NCBI GenBank assembly: GCA_964404605.1
Contig: CAYOKT010000016.1
Span: forward strand, 1-44,803
Length of the DNA: 44,803 nucleotides
Direction of reading: 5' to 3'
Source: CAYOKT01 sp964404605
GTDB taxonomy: Bacteria > Electryoneota > Electryoneia > Electryoneales > Electryoneaceae
Made by a program: the position numbers and the translations under genes. Below, in pieces: positions 33,064-41,457 of the stretch. Under the pieces are notes generated by a model. That model did no database searches and was not told the origin of the DNA. It was given only the letters and a program-made list of their open reading frames with translations. Positions within the stretch are counted from its first letter, which is position 1; each line of letters opens with the position of its first letter.

Positions 33064-35271
33064 ATGACGAACGAGCAAAAGTCGAAGCGGGCTTCCTTGT
33101 GGAGCGGGCTGCTGGGCAGCGTCCTGCTGGCGGCGCTGGTGATGTTCATCGGCCGTACGGGGCTGCTCTACGACCTCGAGCTGAAAACCTATGACGCTCG
33201 ATTCCTCGTCCGTGGTCCGATGCCGGTGGACCACAGCGACATCGTCATCGTGGCGATCGATGACGAGTCCTTCTCCACCCTCCCGGTGCGCTGGCCCTTT
33301 CCGCGCAGCTACCACGCGAGGCTGATCCACAACCTGCTCGCCGCCGGGGCGAGGCTGATCGTCTACGACGTGCAGTTCACCGAGCCCTCCGATCCGGTCG
33401 AGGACTCCCTGCTCGCCCTCGCCACCGCCGAGGCGCACGGCAATATCATCCATGCCGGGAAGATCGCCTATTACAGCGATCCGCGCCTGAACAAGGTGCT
33501 GACCCAGGCGTTGCTCCCCATCCAGTCTCTGCGTGATGCCGGCGCGAAAATCGGGATCGTCAACTACGCCTCCGACCGTGACGGCTTCACCCGGCAGTAC
33601 CAGCTCTTCGCGGTGCACGGCAACACGAACTACGTGCCGATCTCGATGAAGGCGTTGCAGATTCTCGATGCGATGCCTGACACGGTGCAATTGCTCCGCG
33701 AGAAGAACGAGCTGCTGTTCGGCGACCGCCGCATTCCCCTGCTCACCCAGAGCACGATGCTGATCAACTTCTACGGCCCCGCGGCCACGTTCCAGACGGT
33801 CAGCTTCGCCAGCGTACTCGACGACCAGGAGTTCGACCTGCTCAAGGACGACACGGACTACATGCAGTGGTTCCTGATGTCCGATGAGGAGTTCGCCGTG
33901 CTCGAACAGATCCTGCCGCCGGAATCCGTCGAGCCGTTCCGCGAGCTGCGCGCCGAAAACCCGTTCAAGGACAAGATCGTTTTCGTCGGCGCCTCCGCCG
34001 CCGAGCTGCAGGATAACAAGAAGACCCCGTTCTACACCTACGCCCCGCCGGGGGAGCACAGCAGGAACCAGGAGACGCCGGGTGTGGAGGTGCACGCCAA
34101 CGCGCTGCAAACCCTGCTGGATGGGAGCTTCATCGGGAACGTTACGCCGCTGGTCGAGTTTCTCATCACCTTCCTCCTCGCCGCGCTGGTCTTCCTGATC
34201 AACAACAGCACCCGTCTGCTGGTCGGTTCGCTCGCCACCTTCGGGCTCATCGTCCTCTTCGGCGTCTCGGCGATTTACCTGTTCATCGTCCAGCGGTTGT
34301 GGGTCGCGATGGTCGTCCCGATCATCTCCACCATGACCGCCTATGTCGGCACCACGGTGTACCGGTTCATCCTCGAGCAGAAGGAGAAGGCGATGATCCG
34401 CGGGATGTTCTCGCAGTATGTCCCGCAGAAAGTCGTCAGCGAGCTGATCAACAACCCGGACATGCTGAAGCTCGGCGGGGAGAAGCGGCGGATGACCGCG
34501 CTGTTCACCGACGTCGCCGGTTTCACCAGCGTCTCCGAGAAGCTGACCCCGGAAGAGCTGGTGCAACTGCTGAACGAGTACCTGTCGGAGATGTCGAAGA
34601 TCGTCCTCGATCACGAGGGAATCATCGACAAGTACGAGGGCGACCTGATCATGGCGGAATGGGGCGCCCCGATCTACTTCGAGAATCACGCCGAATTGGC
34701 CTGCCGTGCCGCCCTCCACATGCAAAGGCGGCTCGCCGAGCTGCGTGAAAAGTGGAAGGAGACCGGCACCCCCCAGCTCTACAGCCGGGTGGGGATCAAC
34801 ACCGGGGACATGATCGTCGGAAACATGGGCTGTCTCGAGGTGTTCGACTACACCGTGATGGGCGACGCGGTGAACCTCGCCAGCCGCCTCGAAGGGGCCA
34901 ACAAGAGCTACAACACGACGATCATGATCGGCCCGGAAACCCACAAGGACGTCCACGACAAGTTCGTCACCCGCCAGCTCGACAACCTGCAGGTGAAAGG
35001 GAAACTCGAACCGGTCACGGTGTTCGAGCTGATCGCCGAAGGGCCGGATGAACTCCCCCCCGAGAAGCACAAGGTGCTCGCGCTGTACGCCGAGGGGTTG
35101 GAGCTCTATCTCGAGATGAAGTTCGCGGAGGCGAAGGAACGGTTCGAGGCCGCCCTCGAGATCGACCCGGAGGACGGCCCCTCGAAGACCTACCGCGACC
35201 GCTGTGTCCACTTCCTCACCAACCCGCCGCCCGAGGACTGGGACCGGGTGTACGTCCTCACGGAGAAATAG
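33064..35271 (+). CDS. CHASE2-domain class III adenylate cyclase
   Basis: This is a membrane receptor that probably makes cAMP in response to a periplasmic signal. The 735-residue protein has TM1 (about 13-30) and a periplasmic CHASE2 domain (about 30-345, with LYDLELKTYDARFLVRGPMP and the end KDKIVFVGASAAELQD). Three TM helices follow (about 359-440), then the cyclase domain (about 470-640). Both metal Asp are present (FTDVAGF near 480, EGDLIMAEW near 526), as are the adenine-type Lys (DKYEGD) and the transition-state Asn and Arg (VNLASRLEGANK near 603). A TPR-like tail closes it (LYAEGLELYLEMKFAEAKERF). All active-site residues look intact. It is the last gene of the unit. Guanylate cyclase activity cannot be excluded by sequence alone. 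Confidence 0.93.
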   Translation: MTNEQKSKRASLWSGLLGSVLLAALVMFIGRTGLLYDLELKTYDARFLVRGPMPVDHSDIVIVAIDDESFSTLPVRWPFPRSYHARLIHNLLAAGARLIVYDVQFTEPSDPVEDSLLALATAEAHGNIIHAGKIAYYSDPRLNKVLTQALLPIQSLRDAGAKIGIVNYASDRDGFTRQYQLFAVHGNTNYVPISMKALQILDAMPDTVQLLREKNELLFGDRRIPLLTQSTMLINFYGPAATFQTVSFASVLDDQEFDLLKDDTDYMQWFLMSDEEFAVLEQILPPESVEPFRELRAENPFKDKIVFVGASAAELQDNKKTPFYTYAPPGEHSRNQETPGVEVHANALQTLLDGSFIGNVTPLVEFLITFLLAALVFLINNSTRLLVGSLATFGLIVLFGVSAIYLFIVQRLWVAMVVPIISTMTAYVGTTVYRFILEQKEKAMIRGMFSQYVPQKVVSELINNPDMLKLGGEKRRMTALFTDVAGFTSVSEKLTPEELVQLLNEYLSEMSKIVLDHEGIIDKYEGDLIMAEWGAPIYFENHAELACRAALHMQRRLAELREKWKETGTPQLYSRVGINTGDMIVGNMGCLEVFDYTVMGDAVNLASRLEGANKSYNTTIMIGPETHKDVHDKFVTRQLDNLQVKGKLEPVTVFELIAEGPDELPPEKHKVLALYAEGLELYLEMKFAEAKERFEAALEIDPEDGPSKTYRDRCVHFLTNPPPEDWDRVYVLTEK

Positions 35272-35605
35272 GTCCCGCTCCCCGCGCCTCTTGGTATGAC
35301 TGAGAGACGGTTTCAGGTTCTTGCAGCAAGTGGCGTTCGTCACGAGAACCCTGATGAAACCCGGGACTGTAGTCCCTGGCCACCCATCGCGTTTTGTGTG
35401 CTCCCCGACCGCCCTGTGTGCACCCATCCCGGACCGTTCGGACGACGCCGCGCTGGATGAAACGCACCCGCACAAGGCGGCGGCACCCCGCGGAAAGGGA
35501 GGTATATTCCGCGTAACGCCGTGGGGCCGTACGGGAAACCCTTCTCCCGGCCCCGCTCCCGGCCCGCCCGGGACCATCACCGCCGCCGCAAGGGGGAGCG
35601 CACCG
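35272..35605. other. Intergenic region between cyclase and glycosyltransferase
   Basis: These 334 nt hold the nested inverted repeats at 35309-35382 and, further on, a TATATT hexamer at 35503-35508 with no clear -35 box. That hexamer is about 100 nt before the glycosyltransferase ATG and could be its -10 element. No gene was recognised. Confidence 0.55.
35309..35382. repeat. Compact nested inverted-repeat element
   Basis: GGTTTCA-GGTTCT (35309-35321) pairs with AGAACC (35345-35350) and, past a 4-nt bulge, TGAAACC (35355-35361). Inside is GTGGC/GTCAC with a GTTC loop (35330-35343). Next come the perfect dyad GGGACT-GT-AGTCCC (35363-35376) and the palindrome TGGCCA (35377-35382). It starts 37 nt after the cyclase stop. 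It may be a terminator region, a regulatory RNA or a dispersed repeat. Confidence 0.55.
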
Positions 35606-37114
35606 ATGCACATCGCCTTTCTCAACCCGCAGGGCAACTTCGATGCACGTGGCAGCCGCCTGACCGAGCACCCCGATTTCGGCGGACAACTGGTCTATGT
35701 GAAGGAGACCGCCCTCGCGCTGGAGGAGCTCGGGTGCCGTGTCGACATCCTCACCCGCCGGATCCAGGATCCCGAGTGGCCCGAGTTCTCCGCCGAATCG
35801 GACGGCTATCCCGGGCACCCGGGGGTGCGGATTCTCCGTCTGCCCTGCGGGCCGGACCGGTTCCTCCCCAAGGAACAGCTTTGGCCGCACCTGGACGAAT
35901 GGGCGCGCCGCATCGAGGAGTTCTACCGGGGGGAGGGCGCGTTCCCGGACGCGTTCACCGGGCACTACGGCGACGGCGGGCTGGCCGCCGCGCTGCTCCG
36001 GGAGCGCACCGGCATCCCCTTCACCTTCACCTCCCACAGCCTCGGCGCGCAGAAGCTGGACCGGTTCATCCGCGAGTTGGGGTCGTTCAGGGACGCGGCT
36101 GAACGGTACCGTTTCGACAAGCGCATCCCCGCGGAAAGGACGGCGGCGGCCCGCGCGGCCCGGATCATCACCAGCACGGTGATGGAGCGACTCGAGCAGT
36201 ACGGCCATCTCCTCTACCGCGGCGCGGTGGACCCCGCGGATGATTCCCGGTTCGCCGTCATCCCGCCCGGGGTGAACCTCGCGCTGTTCGGCCACAGCGC
36301 GCGGGCCCCGTGCGAAGAGGCGGTCGCGGAGAGGATCGAGGCGATGCTCCGGCGCGACCTCCCCGCCGAACGCCGCGACCTGCCGCTCGTCATCTGCTCC
36401 AGCCGTTTCGACGCGAAGAAGAACCACATCGCGCTGGTCCGGGCCTGGGCGGCCAGCCCTGCCCTGCGCGGCGCGGCGAACCTGGCGCTGAGTATCCGGG
36501 GCGGCACGAACCCCCTGCGCGCGCCCTCGGAGCCCCTCGGCGCGGGTGGCGAAGTCCTGCGGCGCGCACTCCTCGAGGTGATCGAAACGAACCACCTCGA
36601 GGGCTGCATCACCGCCTTCGAGCTGCGCAGCCAGGCGGAGCTCGCAGCCGCCTACCGCCACATCGCCGAGCGGCACCGGGGCATCTTCGCGCTGACGACG
36701 TTCTACGAGCCGTTCGGCCTCGCCCCGCTGGAGGCGATGGCCGCCGGCCTGCCGGCCGTGGCGACGCGGAACGGCGGCCCCTCGGAGAGTCTGCGCGATG
36801 AAAACGGGGAGTACGGGGTGCTCATCGACCCCTATGACCCGGCGGACATCGCGAACGGCCTGCTTCGCCTCGCGGGGGATGAGGCGGAGTGGCGGCGCTT
36901 CCGGGAGGCGGGCATCCGCCGTGTGCGCGACCATTACACCTGGGACCGGGTCGGGGCGAACTACCTCGCGACGCTGCGCGATGTCCTCGCGGGGCGCGAC
37001 ACCGGAGATCCTTCCTTCCCCGTCCCCCGCTGGTTCACCGACCCCGGGGCGGGCGGCTGCACCGTGGAGGAGTTGGAGCGGGTGTACCACGCATCGCAGC
37101 CGGACGGGGAGTGA
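35606..37114 (+). CDS. GT4 glycosyltransferase, sucrose-phosphate-synthase-like
   Basis: The 502-residue protein has the N-terminal hallmark of the sucrose-phosphate synthase group (FLNPQGNFDARGSR and HPDFGGQLVYVKETALAL). HYGDGGLAAALL, FTSHSLGAQKLDRF, a donor-site region (VIPPGVNLALF, ICSSRFDAKKNH) and the catalytic E-x7-E signature in FYEPFGLAPLEAMAAGLPAV follow. It probably joins a nucleotide-sugar to a phosphorylated or small acceptor in the cytosol, making sucrose phosphate, mannosylfructose phosphate or a related compatible solute. Donor and acceptor are not decided by the sequence. There is no fused phosphatase domain. ATG 35606 has AGGGGGAG 7 nt upstream, and the longer open frame to 35321 runs through the inverted-repeat element. 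It overlaps the next gene by 4 nt. Confidence 0.87.
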   Translation: MHIAFLNPQGNFDARGSRLTEHPDFGGQLVYVKETALALEELGCRVDILTRRIQDPEWPEFSAESDGYPGHPGVRILRLPCGPDRFLPKEQLWPHLDEWARRIEEFYRGEGAFPDAFTGHYGDGGLAAALLRERTGIPFTFTSHSLGAQKLDRFIRELGSFRDAAERYRFDKRIPAERTAAARAARIITSTVMERLEQYGHLLYRGAVDPADDSRFAVIPPGVNLALFGHSARAPCEEAVAERIEAMLRRDLPAERRDLPLVICSSRFDAKKNHIALVRAWAASPALRGAANLALSIRGGTNPLRAPSEPLGAGGEVLRRALLEVIETNHLEGCITAFELRSQAELAAAYRHIAERHRGIFALTTFYEPFGLAPLEAMAAGLPAVATRNGGPSESLRDENGEYGVLIDPYDPADIANGLLRLAGDEAEWRRFREAGIRRVRDHYTWDRVGANYLATLRDVLAGRDTGDPSFPVPRWFTDPGAGGCTVEELERVYHASQPDGE

Positions 37115-37761
37115 AGGTGCTCGGGGAGAAGCTGCTCATCGGGCCGGAGGACCGGCGGGTCGCGGCGGCGCTGGCGGAGCGGCTGCTGCCCGCCATCCGC
37201 CGGGCGGAAGGGCGCTTCCTTCTCGGCATCGCGGGCGAGTCCGGCAGCGGAAAATCGGTGCTCGCCGCCGCCCTCGCGGAGGAGCTGGAGGGCGGGGGAA
37301 TCCGGGCGCTGATCCTCGCCCAGGACGACTACTTCCGCCTGCCGCCGAAGAGCAACGAGGAGAAGCGGCGAGGGGACCTGTCGTGGGTCGGCCCCGGCGA
37401 GGTGCGGCTGGACCTGCTCGGGCAGCACCTGCGGCGCGCGCTCGCGGGCGCGGAGGAGCTGGAGAAGCCACTGGTCATTTTCCCGGAGAACCGGATTGAG
37501 GAGGAGATGGTTTCCCTGCACGGGGTGAAGGTCATCATCGTCGAGGGGACCTATGTCTCCCTGCTCGAGCCCCTTCACCACCGGGTGTTCATCGACCGGA
37601 CCTGGCAGGCGACGCACGAGGCGCGGCGGGAACGGGGGCGCGAACCGCAGGACGACTTCCTCGAGCGGGTCCTCGCGATCGAGCACGGGATCATCTCGGC
37701 GCACAAGGCCCTCGCTGATACCCTGATTACCCCGGACAACCGGGTGGTCGCCGCGGGATGA
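37111..37761 (+). CDS. Uridine-kinase/phosphoribulokinase-family P-loop kinase
   Basis: The 216-residue protein has Walker A GESGSGKS at 42-49, LILAQDDYFRLPPKSN (the acidic substrate-binding loop typical of uridine kinases), VIIVEGTYVSLLEPL as Walker B, and a basic lid region (THEARRERGREPQDDF). The GTG start overlaps the glycosyltransferase stop as GTGA, implying tight coupling. A second in-frame GTG two codons on is possible. The family phosphorylates nucleosides, pentose phosphates or other small alcohols, and this member's substrate is not evident. Placement suggests it phosphorylates an acceptor or product for the adjacent glycosyltransferase, which is inference only. Confidence 0.85.
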   Translation: MKVLGEKLLIGPEDRRVAAALAERLLPAIRRAEGRFLLGIAGESGSGKSVLAAALAEELEGGGIRALILAQDDYFRLPPKSNEEKRRGDLSWVGPGEVRLDLLGQHLRRALAGAEELEKPLVIFPENRIEEEMVSLHGVKVIIVEGTYVSLLEPLHHRVFIDRTWQATHEARRERGREPQDDFLERVLAIEHGIISAHKALADTLITPDNRVVAAG

Positions 37762-37792
37762 GCAGGAAGAAATCACACCGGCCGGGGGGCAT

Positions 37793-39694
37793 ATGCTGGA
37801 CATCCTGATCGTCCTGGCGTTTGTCGCCTACAGCGTCTCCTCCGGGTTCCGCGCGCGGAAGGCGGCTTCGCGGGATCTCGAGGAGTACTTCCTCGCCGGG
37901 CGGAAGGTGCCCGGGTGGAAGGCGGGGATGAGCATGGCCGCCACCCAGTACGCGGCGGACACTCCGCTTCTTGTCACCGGCCTGATCGCCGCCGGCGGCA
38001 TCTTCATGCTCTGGCGGCTGTGGATCTACGGCATCGCCTTCCTGATGATGGGCTTTCTCCTCGGCCCGGCCTGGCGGCGGGCGGGGGTGTTGACCGACGC
38101 GGAGCTGACCGAGGTCCGCTACAGCGGCCGCGGGGTGCTCGCGCTGCGCGGGCTGAAGGCCTTCTACTACGGCACGGTGATCAACTGCACCGTGATGGCG
38201 ATGGTCCTCGTCGCGGCCACACGCATCGCCGAGACCTTCCTCTTCTGGAACCGCTGGCTGCCGGCCGGAGTGTTCGATCCGCTCCTGCGCCTCGTCGAGG
38301 CGGTCGGAGTCCCGCTCACCGCGGGCACCTCGGGGCTCCCACCTTTCGTCGCGACGACGAACAACCTGCTCAGCATCCTCCTGATCGTCTCCTTCACCGC
38401 GCTCTACTCCACCACCGGCGGCCTGCGCAGCGTGATCGCGACCGATGTCGTCCAGTTCAGCATCGCGATGATCGCCACGCTGGCCTACGCCGTGATCGCC
38501 TCCCGGGAAGCGGGCGGGCTGGGGACCATCGTCCACCGGCTGGGCGAGTTGTACGGCAGCGACTACGCCGCCCGGGTCCTCTCCTTCCGCCCCACCGGCG
38601 GGCAGGCGTTGATGCCGTTCCTGGTCCTCATCAGCCTGCAGTGGCTCTTCCAGATCAACAGCGACGGCACCGGGTACCTCGCCCAGCGGACCATGGCCTG
38701 CCGCAGCGACTCCGAGGCGAAATCCGCCGCGGTGTTCTTCACCATCGCCCAGGTCCTCGTCCGCAGCCTCTTCTGGCTCCCGATCGCGGTGGCGCTGCTC
38801 GTCATCTACCCGTTCGATCCCGCCGCCGCGGGCGGGGAGAGCTTCATCGCCGGACGGGAGATCCTCTTCGCCACCGGAATCCGCGACCTGCTGCCGGCCG
38901 GAATCCGGGGGCTGATGCTCACCGGCCTGCTCGCGGCGCTCGCCTCGACCCTGGACACCCACCTCTCCTGGGGCGCGAGCTACTGGAGCAACGACATCTA
39001 CCTGCGGCTGGTGAACCGGGCCTGGCTGAAGCGGGAGCCCGCCTCGCGGGAGCTGGTCGTCATCGCCCGCCTCTCGAACCTGCTGGTGCTGGCGATCGCG
39101 CTGGCGATCATGGCGAACCTCGGCTCGATCCAGCGGGCATGGTACCTGACGCTGCTCTTCGGCGCGGGGATGGGCTCGGTGCTGGTGCTCCGCTGGCTGT
39201 GGGAACGGATCAACCTCTACTCGGAATTCGCGGCGATTATCACCTCGCTCATCGTCGCGCCGATCCTGCTGGCGACGGTGCGCCAGGAGTGGCTGAAACT
39301 GCTCCTGATGTCCTCCGCCACCACCCTGGCGGTCCTGGTAATCACCTGGCTGACCCCCCGGACCGACGAGCGGGTGCTCGACGTCTTCTACGCCCGTGTC
39401 CGCCCGCCAGGCCTCTGGGCGCGGACGGCGCGCCGGGTGCACGACGACCCCGCGGAGCCGGGGCGGAAATTCCGCCGGGGAGCCCTGCTGGTCCTCGCAA
39501 CCGCCGCCTCGGTGTACCTGCTGCTCGCCGGGATCGGCAAACTGCTGCTGCCCGCTCCCGGGAGTTCGCCCCTCGCGGCGTGGCTGCTTGTCGCCCTCGG
39601 GACCGGCGCGGTTCCTCTCTGGTGGGGCGGATGGCGGGCGAAGGACACAGGTGCCGGCGACGTGACCGGACCCGCCGAAGCGAGGGAATCATGA
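37793..39694 (+). CDS. Sodium:solute symporter family transporter
   Basis: The 633-residue protein is a full-length SSS-family carrier with about 13-15 hydrophobic segments. It has the N-terminal SRDLEEYFLAGRKVPGWKAG motif with AATQYAADTPLLVTG. LTDAELTEVRYSGRG, LYSTTGGLRSVIATDVVQF and ASTLDTHLSWGASYWSNDIY lie in the core and are typical of the family. It should use the Na+ gradient to import a small solute. The substrate cannot be read from the sequence. ATG 37793 has GGGGGG close upstream and lies 31 nt after the kinase gene, so all three genes are probably one operon. The C-terminal half after about residue 540 is less conserved but ends in two further helices. Confidence 0.92.
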   Translation: MLDILIVLAFVAYSVSSGFRARKAASRDLEEYFLAGRKVPGWKAGMSMAATQYAADTPLLVTGLIAAGGIFMLWRLWIYGIAFLMMGFLLGPAWRRAGVLTDAELTEVRYSGRGVLALRGLKAFYYGTVINCTVMAMVLVAATRIAETFLFWNRWLPAGVFDPLLRLVEAVGVPLTAGTSGLPPFVATTNNLLSILLIVSFTALYSTTGGLRSVIATDVVQFSIAMIATLAYAVIASREAGGLGTIVHRLGELYGSDYAARVLSFRPTGGQALMPFLVLISLQWLFQINSDGTGYLAQRTMACRSDSEAKSAAVFFTIAQVLVRSLFWLPIAVALLVIYPFDPAAAGGESFIAGREILFATGIRDLLPAGIRGLMLTGLLAALASTLDTHLSWGASYWSNDIYLRLVNRAWLKREPASRELVVIARLSNLLVLAIALAIMANLGSIQRAWYLTLLFGAGMGSVLVLRWLWERINLYSEFAAIITSLIVAPILLATVRQEWLKLLLMSSATTLAVLVITWLTPRTDERVLDVFYARVRPPGLWARTARRVHDDPAEPGRKFRRGALLVLATAASVYLLLAGIGKLLLPAPGSSPLAAWLLVALGTGAVPLWWGGWRAKDTGAGDVTGPAEARES

Positions 39695-39700
39695 TGGGAG

Positions 39701-39729
39701 TTGCACCCGCCCGCCCGGGTTGGTAGGTT
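39701..39729 (+). promoter_or_regulatory. Possible promoter of the transglutaminase-CotH unit
   Basis: TTGCAC (39701-39706) and TAGGTT (39724-39729) are 17 nt apart, beginning 7 nt after the symporter stop. Each matches the consensus at only three positions. Confidence 0.25.
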
Positions 39730-39782
39730 CCGGAGAACTGCTTTCCACAAGACTCATACCGTTTCGGAGGGGAGGAACAGCC

Positions 39783-41450
39783 ATGTACCATCCTCGTTCG
39801 AGAAGTACCCTGCCCCTGTTCAGGTCCGCCATTCTGATTCTGTTTGCGGTTTTCTCCGGCGGTCTCTCTTCGGGAGCGACCCTGTCGGCCGCGCCGGGTG
39901 ATCTCCTCCGCGCCGTGCCCGCACCCGGACCGGCCTCCACCGGGCTCGCCTTCGACGGCAGCCGCCTGTGGGTGGCGGACCGGCTGACGGACAGCCTGTA
40001 CGCGGTGGACCCCGCCACAGGGAGCGTTGTAAGGACTCTTCCCGCGCCCGGTTTCCTCGTCCGCGGGCTGGCCTGGGACGGGGAGATGCTGTGGTGCCTC
40101 GACGGCGAGGAGGGGCGGATTTCGCGGCTCGATGTGGACACCGGCATCGCGGTCAGCAGCATCGAGGCCCCCACGGCCGACCCGCAGGGGATCGCCTGGG
40201 ACGGGTCCTATCTCTGGCTGGCGGACCCGAGAGAGGATGTGATCTGCCAGATCTCCCCCGAGGATGGCACCACGGTCGTACGCTTCACCGCGCCCTCCGG
40301 CGCCTCGACGGGATTGACCTGGTGGAAGGGGTATCTCTGGGTGGCGGACCGGCGCGATGACCGCCTCTACCTCTTTGATCCCAAGCATGGCGAGGTGATC
40401 TTCAGCATCGACGCGCCGGGGAAGTACGCCCGCGGGCTCGCCACGGACGGCGCCGCGCTGTGGAACGCCGACTACCAGTCGGACTCGCTGTACGCCCTGG
40501 TGCTGGAGGACGGCGAGACGACCACCCGGAGCGATGAACACACCCTCGACCTGCTGCTCACCTACGAGTTCCGCAATTACGGCCCCGGCGAGGTGCCGGA
40601 GCTGGATGTCTACATCGCCGTGCCCGGCGACCTCCCCAACCAGACGCTGCTGAGCCCGGTCCGGTTCACCCCCGAGCCGCTGGAGATCCTGCACGACCGC
40701 TGGCGGCAACCGGTGGCCCATTTCCACTTCGAGAATCCCCCGCTCGCGGAGCGGCTGCAAATCCGCATGGAGACGACCGCCGAACTCTCCACCGCCCGGC
40801 GCCTCATCTACCCGCACGAGGTGGGCACGCTCGATGATATCCCCGCCGACGTGCGCAAGATGTACCTCGTGGACGAGGACAAGTACCGGATTCACGATCC
40901 ACTGATCGAGAAGGCGGCGAAGGAGGCGGTCGGCGAGGAGACCAACCCCTACTGGATGATGCGGAACATCCACAAGTACATCCGCGAGCGGCTGCACTAC
41001 GAACTCGCGGGCGGGTGGAACGTCGCACCGCGTGTCCTCGCCCGGGGCAGCGGCTCCTGCAGCGAGTACACCTTCCTCTTCATCTCCCTCTGCCGCGCCG
41101 CCGGCATTCCCGCGCGGTATGTCGGCGCGGTGGTGGTCCGGGGGGACGAAGCCTCGACCGACCAGTACTTCCACCGCTGGAGCCAGGTCTACCTCCCGGG
41201 GTACGGCTGGGTGAACGTGGACCCGCAGGGCGGCGACAAGGAGAAGCCGGCCGATGTCGCGGCTTCGATCGGAACGGTGAGCAACCGGGTGCTGATCACC
41301 ACGCAGGGCGGAGGCGCATCGGAATACCTCAAGTGGGGCTATAACTACGAGCAGACCTGGACGGCGAAGGGCCCGGTGAAGATCCACGCCGAGGCGCTCG
41401 GCGAATGGAGCCCGGCGAAGGTGACGGAAGCAGTGGGTGACGCCCCTTGA
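39783..41450 (+). CDS. Secreted transglutaminase-like protein with beta-propeller repeats
   Basis: The 555-residue protein has a signal peptide (SAILILFAVFSGGLSSGATL) and then four to five repeats of a propeller-like unit (STGLAFDGSRLWVADRLTDS, RGLAWDGEMLWCLDGEEG, TGLTWWKGYLWVADRRDD). A linker and a transglutaminase-like domain at about 380-490 follow. The catalytic triad looks complete: C426 in GSGSCSEYTF, H464 in FHRWSQVYLPG and D480 in WVNVDPQGG. Such domains act as peptidases or cross-linkers outside the cytoplasm. ATG 39783 has GGGGAGG 7 nt upstream. An earlier in-frame ATG at 39720 overlaps the possible promoter. It ends 7 nt before the CotH gene, so the two are probably cotranscribed. 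Confidence 0.88.
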   Translation: MYHPRSRSTLPLFRSAILILFAVFSGGLSSGATLSAAPGDLLRAVPAPGPASTGLAFDGSRLWVADRLTDSLYAVDPATGSVVRTLPAPGFLVRGLAWDGEMLWCLDGEEGRISRLDVDTGIAVSSIEAPTADPQGIAWDGSYLWLADPREDVICQISPEDGTTVVRFTAPSGASTGLTWWKGYLWVADRRDDRLYLFDPKHGEVIFSIDAPGKYARGLATDGAALWNADYQSDSLYALVLEDGETTTRSDEHTLDLLLTYEFRNYGPGEVPELDVYIAVPGDLPNQTLLSPVRFTPEPLEILHDRWRQPVAHFHFENPPLAERLQIRMETTAELSTARRLIYPHEVGTLDDIPADVRKMYLVDEDKYRIHDPLIEKAAKEAVGEETNPYWMMRNIHKYIRERLHYELAGGWNVAPRVLARGSGSCSEYTFLFISLCRAAGIPARYVGAVVVRGDEASTDQYFHRWSQVYLPGYGWVNVDPQGGDKEKPADVAASIGTVSNRVLITTQGGGASEYLKWGYNYEQTWTAKGPVKIHAEALGEWSPAKVTEAVGDAP

Positions 41451-41457
41451 GAACGGG

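Noticed and set aside
30271..35637. Minus-strand open frame of 1788 codons
   Set aside because: It is antisense to the barrel and cyclase genes, codon-aligned with them, and has low-complexity Arg/Gly/Asp/Val-rich sequence with no domain. It reflects codon bias.
35258..37090. Minus-strand frame of 610 codons opposite the glycosyltransferase
   Set aside because: Shadow of the plus-strand gene, which carries the full GT4 motifs.
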